NCBI GenBank assembly: GCA_031655335.1
Contig: CP134226.1
Span: 1,178,001-1,242,000 of the forward strand
Length of the DNA stretch: 64,000 nucleotides
Direction of reading: 5' to 3'
DNA from: Thalassospiraceae bacterium LMO-SO8
GTDB lineage: Bacteria; Pseudomonadota; Alphaproteobacteria; Rhodospirillales; Casp-alpha2
The notes beneath the pieces were generated by a model. It saw only the letters and a program-made list of their open reading frames with translations. It did not search any database and was not told the origin of the DNA. Positions 44,554 to 53,968 of the stretch are shown one piece after another; positions within the stretch are counted from its first letter, which is position 1, and each line of letters begins with the position of its first letter. The position numbers and the translations under genes were made by a program.

Positions 44554-45240
44554 ATGACAGAGCCGGGAGACATCACGCCCGGCATGGATTCCGGGGCCGA
44601 GGCCGACGCGACCCTGTTGGAGAACGGGCGGCTTCTGTTCGCCAAGGAAGCGACGTTTCTTCTGGGCGCCGCCAGCCTGGCCCAGGTGCCGGACAGCCCG
44701 CTGCCGGAAATCGCCTTCGCCGGGCGCTCCAACGTCGGCAAATCGTCGCTGATCAACGCCCTGACCGGACGCAAGGACTTGGCCCGCACGTCGAACACGC
44801 CGGGCCGCACGCAACAGATCAACTTCTTCGATCTCGGCAAGCGCCTGATGCTGGCCGACCTGCCCGGCTACGGCTATGCCAAGGCGCCCAAGGGCGAGGT
44901 CAAGAACTGGACCAAGCTGGTCAATTCCTATCTCAAGGGCCGCCAGGAACTGCGCCGCACCTGCGTGCTGATCGACGCGCGGCACGGGCTGAAGGCGACC
45001 GACCGCGAGGTCATGGCCATGCTCGACGCCGCCGCCCAGGTCTATCAGATCGTCCTGACCAAGTGCGACAAGGTGAAGGCCGACGATCTCGACCAACTGG
45101 TCGAGCGCATCGGCAAGGAAACCGCCAAGCACACGGCCGCCCATCCGGTGATCATGCGGACCAGTTCCTTCAAAAGCCGGGGCATCGAAGAACTGCGCGC
45201 CGAGCTGGCGGCGCTGGCATTGCCGGCCGAAGCGGTCTAA
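44554..45240 (+). CDS. engB: Ribosome biogenesis GTP-binding protein (EngB/YsxC)
   Basis: 228 residues. GTPase motifs: GRSNVGKSSLINAL (G1), TPGRTQQINFF (G2), DLPGYGYAKAPK (G3), TKCDKVKADD (G4) and SSFKSRGIEEL (G5 region). Needed for 50S assembly. The first ~30 residues are a lineage-specific leader, with a plausible start at ATG 44554 after CAAGGAG. It follows yidC by 31 bp. Confidence 0.96.
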   Translation: MTEPGDITPGMDSGAEADATLLENGRLLFAKEATFLLGAASLAQVPDSPLPEIAFAGRSNVGKSSLINALTGRKDLARTSNTPGRTQQINFFDLGKRLMLADLPGYGYAKAPKGEVKNWTKLVNSYLKGRQELRRTCVLIDARHGLKATDREVMAMLDAAAQVYQIVLTKCDKVKADDLDQLVERIGKETAKHTAAHPVIMRTSSFKSRGIEELRAELAALALPAEAV

Positions 45241-45291
45241 ACCGTTACGGACGCTTCAAATACTTCGGATAATGCATTAGGTTCCAGCCCC

Positions 45292-46200
45292 ATGACCGAC
45301 AAGAAACGCTCCATCGCCGAAAAGTGGCTGACCCAGGCCAACGTGCTGTCCGAGGCGCTGCCCTACATGCGCCGCTATTCGGGACAGACCGTGGTCATCA
45401 AGTACGGCGGCCACGCCATGGGCGACGAGGAGATGGCCGACCTGTTCGCGCGCGACGTGGTGCTGCTGCGCCAGTGCGGCAGCAACCCGGTCGTGGTCCA
45501 CGGCGGCGGGCCGCAGATCGGCGCCATGCTGCAGCGCCTGGCCATCGAGAGCAAATTCGTGGACGGCCTGCGGGTGACCGACGAGGACACGGTGAAGGTC
45601 GTCGAAATGGTCCTGGCCGGGTCCATCAACAAGGAAATCGTCCAGCGCATCAACGCCGCCGGCGGCATGGCCGTGGGCCTGTGCGGCAAGGACGGCAACC
45701 TGATTCAGGCCGACAAGCTGCGCCGCACCAAGAAGGACCCGGAATCCAACATCGAGCGGATCTTGGATCTGGGTCTGGTCGGCGAGCCCCGGGAAATCAA
45801 CCCCCACGTGCTGGAAGCCTTCGAGGAATCGGACATCACCCCGGTGATCGCGCCGATCGGCGTGGGCCCCAAGGGCGAGACCCTGAACATCAACGCCGAC
45901 ACGGCGGCGGGCGCCATCGCGGGCGCCACCCACGCCAAACGCCTGATCATGCTGACCGACGTGTCGGGCGTGCTCGACGGCAACGGCAACCTGATCCCCG
46001 AACTGAAGGTGTCCGACGCGCGCAAGGCAATCGCCGACGGCACCATTTCCGGCGGCATGATCCCCAAGGTCGAAACCTGCATCGAGGCCGTGGAAAGCGG
46101 CGTCGGCGGCGCCGTCATCTCCGACGGCCGGGTCGCGCACGCGGTGCTGGTCGAACTGTTCACGGAACACGGCGCCGGCACGATCATCCTGCCGGACTAG
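45292..46200 (+). CDS. argB: Acetylglutamate kinase
   Basis: Second step of arginine synthesis. 302 residues: [15 protein letters not shown] (phosphate binding, 37-51), [22 protein letters not shown] and [14 protein letters not shown]. The N-terminal extension before KYGG (about 35 residues, [19 protein letters not shown]) is typical of arginine-sensitive hexameric enzymes, so feedback control is likely. It follows engB by 51 bp. Confidence 0.96.
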   Translation: MTDKKRSIAEKWLTQANVLSEALPYMRRYSGQTVVIKYGGHAMGDEEMADLFARDVVLLRQCGSNPVVVHGGGPQIGAMLQRLAIESKFVDGLRVTDEDTVKVVEMVLAGSINKEIVQRINAAGGMAVGLCGKDGNLIQADKLRRTKKDPESNIERILDLGLVGEPREINPHVLEAFEESDITPVIAPIGVGPKGETLNINADTAAGAIAGATHAKRLIMLTDVSGVLDGNGNLIPELKVSDARKAIADGTISGGMIPKVETCIEAVESGVGGAVISDGRVAHAVLVELFTEHGAGTIILPD

Positions 46201-46215
46201 GTGCTCCGCCGCGCG

Positions 46216-47511
46216 TCACGCCATGTCGCGCAGGAATTCCAGCTGCCAGGACATTTCCGCTTCCGACAGGCCGTAGGCGGCCTTTGACGACGGGCGGATG
46301 ATCTCGACCGGGGCGACGTTGCCGAGGCCCTGTTGCAGATCGACCGCCAGCTTGGGCGAACAGCCCGCCTCCCACACCAGGGCGACGATGCCCTTGGCCG
46401 AATTGGTGGCGAAGGCCTTGACCACCGCCGCCATCTTGGTGTCGGACAGCACGGCCAGCGCCGCCATGGCCATGTTGCGGTCCTTGCGCCCGATGGCGTC
46501 GTAGATCACGCCTTCGGTCAGCTGGCCCTTCTTGTTCATGTCGCGCGCCAGTTCCAGCGCCTCGTCGCGGGTCAGGCGGTCCGGTTCCGGCTCCAGCGCG
46601 CCGTTGCCGCTTGCGCCGCCCCCGGCACCGCCGTCACCGGCCAATGCCTCCGGCGGCGGCCCGTCCCCGGCGGCCAGCCGCGCCATGACCACGGCGCGCA
46701 CCTGTTCGGCCAGTTCCGGCGACAGGTCCTTGCGCGCCATCAGGGTATCCAGCAGGCTGTCGGCGACGTATTCGGCCAGCCGCTTGGCCGCCTTGTCGGA
46801 CAGGCCGGGCCGCGCGACGAGCGGTTCGTGCAGTTCGGGATGGCCTTCCGCGCGGTCGGCGATCTTGTCCAGGGTGCCTTCGGAAATATGCGCGCCCGGA
46901 TTCTTCAAAAGCTCCGCCGTCGCTTCGATATCGCCGGTCTCGACGATGGCGTCGGACACCGCCTCGGAAACCTCCCGGCGCCGGGCCACGGCCTTGAGCC
47001 GGGCCGTGTTGGCGCCCTCGGCGATGATCGTGGCCAGGTCCTTGTCGGTCAGCACGGGCGAGAATTCGATCACCGGGTTGGCGACCATGGCGTCGGTGTC
47101 GCGGGCCAACTGGCGGATCACCGCCGGCGGGGCCGAGGTCATTTCCTTCAGCGTCTCGGCCAGCAGGTGGCGCACGCGCAGCGCCTGATCGCGCGACATG
47201 TCCTCCAGCGTGTCCGTCGCCCATTTACGGACCTTGGTCTTCTGCTTGTCGGTCAGCTCCGGCATCATCTGGGAAATCTTCTGGCCCAGGGTGGCGCGGA
47301 CCTCGGGGTCGGCGTCCTTGGCCAACAGGCTGTCGGCCTGCATGGGCGTGGCCGTGTTGGCGGCCAGCGCCTTGCGCACGTCCGGATCGCCGTCCTTGGC
47401 CATGTAATAAAGAATTTCGGGCTTGGTGGTCATGGAGGCGGCCAGACGCCGGCGCTCTTCCAGCTTGCCGTTCTTGGCCAGGTCCGCTTCCTTGCCGTAT
47501 TGGGTGGTCAC
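46216..47511 (-). CDS. DUF2336 domain protein
   Basis: 431 residues of helical HEAT-like repeats: YYMAKDGDPDVRKALAANTA, DADPEVRATLGQKI and PGLSDKAAKRLAEYV, each marking a repeat with the D-x-x-V-R pattern (DUF2336, common in alphaproteobacteria). A disordered Gly/Asp linker (DGGAGGGASGNGALEPEPD, about 295-320) separates the C-terminal helices. No catalytic motif and no membrane segment. The start is GTG 47511 with AGGAG 11 bases upstream. Probably a scaffold or adaptor; function unknown. Confidence 0.82.
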   Translation of the reverse strand: MTTQYGKEADLAKNGKLEERRRLAASMTTKPEILYYMAKDGDPDVRKALAANTATPMQADSLLAKDADPEVRATLGQKISQMMPELTDKQKTKVRKWATDTLEDMSRDQALRVRHLLAETLKEMTSAPPAVIRQLARDTDAMVANPVIEFSPVLTDKDLATIIAEGANTARLKAVARRREVSEAVSDAIVETGDIEATAELLKNPGAHISEGTLDKIADRAEGHPELHEPLVARPGLSDKAAKRLAEYVADSLLDTLMARKDLSPELAEQVRAVVMARLAAGDGPPPEALAGDGGAGGGASGNGALEPEPDRLTRDEALELARDMNKKGQLTEGVIYDAIGRKDRNMAMAALAVLSDTKMAAVVKAFATNSAKGIVALVWEAGCSPKLAVDLQQGLGNVAPVEIIRPSSKAAYGLSEAEMSWQLEFLRDMA

Positions 47512-47654
47512 TTAGGCTGTCTCCTCCTCGGGCCCGCGTCGGGCGGCCGGGGGAATATTACCCGACCAACGCCGATAGCCAAGCGGCCAACGTCACACCC
47601 CCTGCCGTGAAAAGACCATTGCGCGCCGGGGCCGCCGATATCCTATAAAGGGCC

Positions 47655-48383
47655 ATGACCGAAGACCAAACCCCGACCGTCCCGCCGGCGGCGTCAAAAC
47701 CACGCCTCGACAGCATGGCTGATGCCGACTGCTGGGTGTTCGACCTGGACAACACGCTCTATCCCGCGTCCTGCCGCCTGTTCGATCAGGTCGACTGGAA
47801 CATCACGCGCTATGTCGCCGGGTTGTTCGACCTGCCGCTGGAACAGGCGCGGGCCTTGCAGAAATCCTATTTCCGCGAACACGGCACCACCATGCGCGGC
47901 CTGATGACCCTGCACGGCGTCGACCCCGTGGCCTTCATGGACGCCGTGCACGACATCGACCTCGATCCGGTCGCCCCGTCGCCGCGCCTGGACGCGGCGC
48001 TGGAGAAGCTTCCGGGGCGCAAGATCATCTTCACCAACGGCGACGTGCCCCATGCGGAGCGGGTCATGGACAAACTGGGCGTGCGCCATCATTTCGAGGC
48101 CGTGTTCGACATCGTCGCCTCCGACTTCGATCCCAAGCCCGCCCCTCATGTCTACGTCAAGATGACGGAAGTCCACGGCATCGACCCGGCCCGCGCGGTG
48201 ATGGTCGAGGACATGGCCCGCAACCTGGCCCCCGCCTTCGCCCTGGGCATGACCACCGTCTGGGTGCGGCCAGTTGGCACCTCCGGCGTGACCTGGGCCA
48301 ACGACGGCGCCGACGGCGGCCATATCCACCATGTGGTGGACGATCTGGTCGACTGGCTGGAAGGCGTCGCCGCGGAGGCATAA
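47655..48383 (+). CDS. HAD-family pyrimidine 5'-nucleotidase
   Basis: 242 residues of the SDT1-like subgroup: VFDLDNTLYPASCRLFDQVD (motif I, Asp nucleophile), ITRYVAGLF, YFREHGTTMRGLM, KIIFTNGDVPHAERVM (motif II), KPAPHVYVKM and VMVEDMARNLAPAFALG. It hydrolyses pyrimidine nucleoside monophosphates by family inference. It precedes dapD by 88 bp, which contains a promoter, so it is not obviously in the dap operon. Confidence 0.87.
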   Translation: MTEDQTPTVPPAASKPRLDSMADADCWVFDLDNTLYPASCRLFDQVDWNITRYVAGLFDLPLEQARALQKSYFREHGTTMRGLMTLHGVDPVAFMDAVHDIDLDPVAPSPRLDAALEKLPGRKIIFTNGDVPHAERVMDKLGVRHHFEAVFDIVASDFDPKPAPHVYVKMTEVHGIDPARAVMVEDMARNLAPAFALGMTTVWVRPVGTSGVTWANDGADGGHIHHVVDDLVDWLEGVAAEA

Positions 48384-48396
48384 CGCCCCGCCCGCC

Positions 48397-48425
48397 TTGA
48401 CTTGATCTGTCCCCTGTTTCATCTT
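48397..48425 (+). promoter_or_regulatory. Putative dapD promoter
   Basis: TTGACT (48397-48402), 17 bp, CATCTT (48420-48425), 46 bp before the dapD start codon. Confidence 0.4.
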
Positions 48426-48471
48426 CCGGGGCCCTTTCCACCAAGATCACTCAGCAAACCGGGATTTCGCC

Positions 48472-49296
<825 letters not shown>

Positions 49297-49303
49297 CACC
49301 GCC

Positions 49304-50467
49304 ATGTCCTCGACCGACGTCATCGAACTGTCCGAAGCCCTGATCCGCTGCCCCTCCGTCACGCCGGCGGAGGGCGGGGCGCTCGACCTGCTGCAAACGC
49401 GGCTGGAAGCCCTGGGCTTCACCTGCCATCGCCTGCCCTTCACCCAGGACGGCACGCCGGACGTGGACAACCTGTATGCGCGCATCGGCACGGACGCGCC
49501 CAACTTCTGCTTCGCCGGGCACACGGACGTGGTGCCGCCGGGCGACGCGGCCGGCTGGGCGTCCGATCCGTTCAAACCGGAAATCCGCGATGGGCGGCTC
49601 TACGGGCGGGGGGCGTCGGACATGAAGTGTGCGATCGCCGCCATGGTCGCGGGCACGGACGCGTTCCTGAAATCGAACGGATATCCCCAGGGATCGATCT
49701 CGTTCCTCATCACCGGCGACGAGGAAGGCCCTTCCGTCAACGGCACCAAAAAGGTTTTGGGCTGGCTGGCCGAGCGCGGCGAGAAGATCGACGCCTGCCT
49801 GGTCGGCGAGCCGACCAACGTGAAAACCCTGGGCGACATGGTGAAGATCGGCCGGCGCGGCTCCCTCAACTGCACGATCACGGTGACCGGGACGCAGGGC
49901 CATGTCGCCTATCCGCACCTGGCCGACAATCCCGTGCCCAAGCTGTTGAAGATGCTGTCGGCGCTGAACGACGAGCCGCTCGATCACGGCAATGATCATT
50001 TCCCGGCGACCAACCTGGAGATCACCACCGTCGACGTCGGCAACGCGACGACCAACCTGATCCCGGCCCAGGCGTCGGCGCGCATCAACATCCGCTTCAA
50101 CGACATGCATTCGGGCGCCAGCCTGACGAAACTGATCGAGGACCGCTGCGCCGCCGTCATGGCGGGGGAAACCAAGGGGTCCTACGACCTCGACATCTCC
50201 GTGTCCGGGGAATCGTTCCTGACCCCGCCGGGACAGCTGAGCGGCGTGGTCGCGGGGGCGGTCCAGGCCGTGACCGGCCAGGACCCGGAGCTGAGCACCA
50301 CGGGCGGCACGTCCGACGCCCGGTTCATCAAGGACCACTGCCCGGTCGTCGAGTTCGGCCTGATCAACGAGACGGCGCACAAGATGAACGAGAACGCCCT
50401 GGTCACGGAAGTCCGCGATCTGGCCCGCATCTATCAAGAGGTTCTGAAGCGGTTTTTCGCCCAATAG
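49304..50467 (+). CDS. dapE: Succinyl-diaminopimelate desuccinylase
   Basis: Zinc peptidase-family enzyme, next step after DapC in the lysine/peptidoglycan pathway. 387 residues: [17 protein letters not shown] (first zinc His and Asp), [31 protein letters not shown] (catalytic Glu pair) and [19 protein letters not shown] near the C-terminus. ATG 49304 lies 7 bp after dapD. Convergent with the small membrane protein gene. Confidence 0.96.
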   Translation: MSSTDVIELSEALIRCPSVTPAEGGALDLLQTRLEALGFTCHRLPFTQDGTPDVDNLYARIGTDAPNFCFAGHTDVVPPGDAAGWASDPFKPEIRDGRLYGRGASDMKCAIAAMVAGTDAFLKSNGYPQGSISFLITGDEEGPSVNGTKKVLGWLAERGEKIDACLVGEPTNVKTLGDMVKIGRRGSLNCTITVTGTQGHVAYPHLADNPVPKLLKMLSALNDEPLDHGNDHFPATNLEITTVDVGNATTNLIPAQASARINIRFNDMHSGASLTKLIEDRCAAVMAGETKGSYDLDISVSGESFLTPPGQLSGVVAGAVQAVTGQDPELSTTGGTSDARFIKDHCPVVEFGLINETAHKMNENALVTEVRDLARIYQEVLKRFFAQ

Positions 50468-50480
50468 GGCGGACTGGCCG

Positions 50481-50810
50481 TCAGCCGAGCCCGAAGAACG
50501 CCGCGACCGCCCCCAGGCCCAGCAGCGCCAGCAGCGTCGGCGAGGTCATCAGCCCGATCACCGACAGCACCAGCCCGGCGAAACCCCAGGCCCCCTGCCC
50601 GGCGATTATCGCCGCCACGGAAAAGGCCAGCCCCATGGGCACGAACACGATGCCCCAGGCGAAAATGGCGAACACCCCGCAGATCACGGCGAGATAGCCG
50701 ATCACCGGCTGATCCTTCAGAGCGGGCTCCTGGGCTGCCGGACCGGCGTTTTGCGCGCCCTCAGCGCCGTCTTCCGACGCCTTCAGGGACAGGGGAATTT
50801 GCTTTTCCAT
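50481..50810 (-). CDS. Small two-to-three-helix membrane protein
   Basis: 109 residues. The first 33 residues are polar (LKASEDGAEGAQNAGPAAQ), followed by hydrophobic segments IGYLAVICGVFAIFAWGIVF, MGLAFSVAAIIAG, and GLVLSVIGLMTSPTLLALLG ending AFFGLG. Similar to DUF4190-like small membrane proteins, without a known role. The start ATG 50810 is near the predicted membrane-proximal tail. It is about 60 bp downstream of truA on the same strand. Confidence 0.6.
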   Translation of the reverse strand: MEKQIPLSLKASEDGAEGAQNAGPAAQEPALKDQPVIGYLAVICGVFAIFAWGIVFVPMGLAFSVAAIIAGQGAWGFAGLVLSVIGLMTSPTLLALLGLGAVAAFFGLG

Positions 50811-50869
50811 GCCGTTAATATAGCCCGATCCGCCGCCCCGCACCATGGGGCCGGCACATAGGCGCCCCG

Positions 50870-51607
50870 TCAATAGCCCACATCCGTCAGGTACAGGCCG
50901 TCCGGCGGCGCCGTCGGCCCGCCGGCGGCGCGGTCGCGGGCGTCGAGCGCCGATTGCAGGTCCTTGGCCGTCCACCGTCCCTCGCCCACCCATTTCAGGC
51001 TGCCGACCATGTTGCGCACCTGATGGTGCAGGAACGAGCGGGCATGGGCGCGGAAATGGATTTCCTCGCCGGCCAGGGTCACGTCGAGGGCATCCAGGGT
51101 CTTGACCGGCGAATTGGCCTGGCAATGGGTGGCGCGGAAACTGGTGAAATCGTGATGGCCGATCAGCACCCGGGCCGCCGCCGCCATGGCGCCGGCGTCG
51201 AGCGGCACCGGCACCCACCACACCATCCCCCGGTCCAGGGCCGGCGGCGAACGGCGGTTGAGGACACGGTAGAGATAACTTCTGGAAACGGCGGAAAATC
51301 GGGCGTGGAAATCCTCGTCGACGGGCGCGGCCGCGACAACGCTGACCGCGTGGGCCTTGAGATGAAAGTTGAGCGCGTTGCGCACCGTATCGGCGGGCCA
51401 GTCCTTTTCCAGGTCGACATGGCCGACCTGGCCCAGGGCATGGACGCCCGCGTCCGTGCGCCCGGCGGCGAAGACCTGGGCCCGTTCCCCGGTGAAGGCG
51501 TAAACGGCGTCCTCCACGGCTTCCTGCACGCCGAGGCCATTGTCCTGGCGTTGCCAGCCGACGAAACCGCGTCCGTCGTATTCAAGTTTCAGCCGATACC
51601 GCGCCAT
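50870..51607 (-). CDS. truA: tRNA pseudouridine(38-40) synthase
   Basis: 245 residues. Motifs: [17 protein letters not shown] at the N-terminus, the catalytic Asp in [19 protein letters not shown] (about 50-68), [16 protein letters not shown] and [13 protein letters not shown]. It modifies the anticodon arm of tRNAs. Divergent from the first of the two unknown paralogues across 140 bp. Confidence 0.95.
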   Translation of the reverse strand: MARYRLKLEYDGRGFVGWQRQDNGLGVQEAVEDAVYAFTGERAQVFAAGRTDAGVHALGQVGHVDLEKDWPADTVRNALNFHLKAHAVSVVAAAPVDEDFHARFSAVSRSYLYRVLNRRSPPALDRGMVWWVPVPLDAGAMAAAARVLIGHHDFTSFRATHCQANSPVKTLDALDVTLAGEEIHFRAHARSFLHHQVRNMVGSLKWVGEGRWTAKDLQSALDARDRAAGGPTAPPDGLYLTDVGY

Positions 51608-51642
51608 GATTCCCGCCCCGCCCCGCCGAACCGGCAGGGGCT

Positions 51643-51697
51643 ATTGGCTCCACCGGATGAAATGATGCTATAAAAGTTGTTTAAAATAGGTATTTTA
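51643..51697 (+). promoter_or_regulatory. AT-rich promoter and palindrome ahead of the unknown-paralogue/cytochrome bd operon
   Basis: TATAAA (51668-51673) with TTGGCT (51643-51648) 19 bp upstream is a candidate promoter. Seven bases after TATAAA lies TTAAAATA-GG-TATTTTAA (51680-51697), an 18-bp perfect palindrome apart from the central GG. Its position, around +1 to +20, is that of a repressor operator. It stands out as AT-rich in a GC-rich region. Confidence 0.6.
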
Positions 51698-51747
51698 ACG
51701 GACAATAGAAGTCAAAGGCCGAACCGGCTGAACCTGGGCGAACATCC

Positions 51748-52845
51748 ATGACCGACGCCGCGACAGATCAAGACGTTCCCGATCCCGCCCAGCCGACGGG
51801 CGTGCCGTCGGTGCAGCGTGACGAGGACCGCGACGCGCTGCACATTCTGCCGCTGTCGATCCTGCCGTTCCAGACGCCGTCGCTGCACCGCGCGCGGCTG
51901 ATCAAGAACGCGCGCCTCAACAGCGTGGTCGAACTGTTCAAGGGCCAGGGCATCGGGTCCGGCCAGATGGACGTCGAGGAACTGGCCAAGGATTACGGCT
52001 GGTCGGGCAAGGGCCGCAAGCGCCACCCGGATCTGGTGATGCTGCGCAAGCTCGCCCCCCTGCCCAGCTACGACGTCTATTCGCTGCGCATGCTGTTCCG
52101 TCAGGAAGGGATCGAGGTCAACGCGATCGAGGACCTGAAGCTGTCGGACAGCAAGGTCAGCGAACTGACATCCTACATGACCCAGTTCACGCGCCCGCTG
52201 ATCCAGGAAATCTACGGCAAGGACGACCTGAACATTCAGACCTTCGACGACATGGTCAAACTGTTCGAAAGCCCCGACGTGGAAATGGTGCGCAAGAAAC
52301 TGGACCAAATGGCACAGAAATTGCGTATCAAGGTTCGTGACGTGCCCAAGTTTCTGGAGGATTACGGCGACGTGTTTCTGTCGCTGTCTTATTTCCGCCA
52401 GTGCCTGGACGCGTTGGAACCGATTATCGACGAGTTTATGAATTCCATGGACGAGATCCGCGACAATTTCCAGCTCAAGACCAACGTCAACATGATGAAC
52501 ACCTGCGACCAGATCGAGGGTGCGATCAACGAGTTGATGGCCGCGATCTCGGGCCGTTTCGAAACGTTCGACCGTTACACCAACGGCATGTGGGAAGACC
52601 TGACCGCCGACCGCTTCAAGACGGTCAAGAAATTCGTCGAGGAATACCACACCACCATCGGCGGCTGCCTGTGCGCATTGACCGTCAAAATGAACGCCTT
52701 CGCCGTGCGTTTTCCGTCGCCGACCGTGGGCGGACCCATCAAGCGCGGCGAATTCATCATGTCCGAGATGAAACAAGGGATCGAGAAGGTGCGCGAAATT
52801 CAAGCCAACGCGCCCAAGGTCGAAACCGTCGAGTGGGCCAAGTAG
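51748..52845 (+). CDS. Unknown conserved protein, paralogue 1
   Basis: 365 residues; I do not recognise the family. After a polar N-terminus (1-25, Asp/Pro-rich) come DRDALHILPL (28-37), RARLIKNARLNSVVELF (48-64), GSGQMD (70-75), LPSYDVYSLR (about 109), a long helical middle (KFLEDYGDVFLSLSYFRQ) and YHTTIGGCLCALTVKM near 305-320. There is no signal peptide, no membrane segment and no obvious catalytic motif. The next gene is about half identical over the whole length. ATG 51748 follows CTGGGCGAACATCC (weak ribosome site). The gene is likely cotranscribed with cydAB. Confidence 0.8.
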   Translation: MTDAATDQDVPDPAQPTGVPSVQRDEDRDALHILPLSILPFQTPSLHRARLIKNARLNSVVELFKGQGIGSGQMDVEELAKDYGWSGKGRKRHPDLVMLRKLAPLPSYDVYSLRMLFRQEGIEVNAIEDLKLSDSKVSELTSYMTQFTRPLIQEIYGKDDLNIQTFDDMVKLFESPDVEMVRKKLDQMAQKLRIKVRDVPKFLEDYGDVFLSLSYFRQCLDALEPIIDEFMNSMDEIRDNFQLKTNVNMMNTCDQIEGAINELMAAISGRFETFDRYTNGMWEDLTADRFKTVKKFVEEYHTTIGGCLCALTVKMNAFAVRFPSPTVGGPIKRGEFIMSEMKQGIEKVREIQANAPKVETVEWAK

Positions 52846-52866
52846 GCGTCCGGTGAGGATCAGGCA

Positions 52867-53934
52867 TTGAGCCAGGATAAAAAATTTACCTTCGGCGATC
52901 TCAATCTCGAACAGGATATCGACGACGAAGACCGGGATTCGCTGCATACCCTGCCCTTGGTGATGATGCCGATCAAGACGGCCCCCCTGCGCCGCGCGCG
53001 CCTGATCAAGAACGCGCGCTTCGAAAGCATGGTGGAAATCTTCGCGGACAAGGACACCGGCTCGGGCCAGGTGGATATCGACGGCCTGCCGGCGGAATTC
53101 GGGTGGAGTGACGGCTTTCGCAATCCGGACATGATCCTGATGAAGAAGCTGGGCGACCTGCCCAGCTACGACGTCTATTCCCTGCGCATCTCGCTGCGCG
53201 ACCTGGGCATCGAGGTCAACAATGTCGAATACCTCAAGCTGTCGGAAAGCAAGACGGCCGAACTGAACGAATACATGCGTGAGTTCACGGGCCCCCTGAT
53301 CTCGCAGATCTACGGCGGCGACGACCTCGACGTGAAAAATTTCCAGGACGTGGTCAAGCTGTTCCGCTCGCCGGACAAGAAAAAGGCGCTCGAGAAGCTG
53401 CGGTTGATGGCGCAGAAACTGAACATCAAGATCGAGGACCTGCCCAAGTTTCTTGAGGATTATGCCGACATCTTCATGTCGCTCAGCTACTACAAGCAGA
53501 TCCTCGACGACATCGAGCCGACGCTGACCGAATTCCTCGATACCATGGACCTGCTGCGGGATAACTTCGCCATGAAGAACAACCCGTCGCTGATGCAGAC
53601 CATGGACATGATGACGACCACCATCAACGAACTGATGGCCGCCATCACCGGGCGGTTCGAAAACTTCGACCGCGGCACCAAGCACATGTGGGACAACATC
53701 TCGGCCGAACGCTTCCGCCGGGTCGAAGCCGTGATCCGCGGCTATCACACCACCATCGGCGGCGTGCTCTGCGCCCTTTCGGTCAAGATGGACGCCTGGT
53801 CCAATCTGTTTCCCAACATGGAAGTCGGCGGCCCCGGCCGGCGCGCCGATTTCATCATGACGGAAATGAAGCAGGGCATGGACCGCATCCAGACGATCGA
53901 GGATTCGGCCCCCATGCTGGCTGCGCTGGAGTAA
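52867..53934 (+). CDS. Unknown conserved protein, paralogue 2
   Basis: 355 residues, same family as the preceding gene: DRDSLHTLPL, RARLIKNARFESMVEIF, GSGQVD, LPSYDVYSLR, KFLEDYADIFMSLSYYKQ and YHTTIGGVLCALSVKM align in order. The paralogue-specific part is the N-terminus (KKFTFGDLNLEQDID). The start is TTG 52867, with GGTGAGGAT upstream, 21 bp after the first paralogue. It ends 34 bp before cydA. Two adjacent diverged copies suggest a heteromeric complex or a protein with two partners; this is inference. Confidence 0.78.
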   Translation: MSQDKKFTFGDLNLEQDIDDEDRDSLHTLPLVMMPIKTAPLRRARLIKNARFESMVEIFADKDTGSGQVDIDGLPAEFGWSDGFRNPDMILMKKLGDLPSYDVYSLRISLRDLGIEVNNVEYLKLSESKTAELNEYMREFTGPLISQIYGGDDLDVKNFQDVVKLFRSPDKKKALEKLRLMAQKLNIKIEDLPKFLEDYADIFMSLSYYKQILDDIEPTLTEFLDTMDLLRDNFAMKNNPSLMQTMDMMTTTINELMAAITGRFENFDRGTKHMWDNISAERFRRVEAVIRGYHTTIGGVLCALSVKMDAWSNLFPNMEVGGPGRRADFIMTEMKQGMDRIQTIEDSAPMLAALE

Positions 53935-53968
53935 GGACCAGCCGGCGCGACGACGAAAGGATGCGGGG

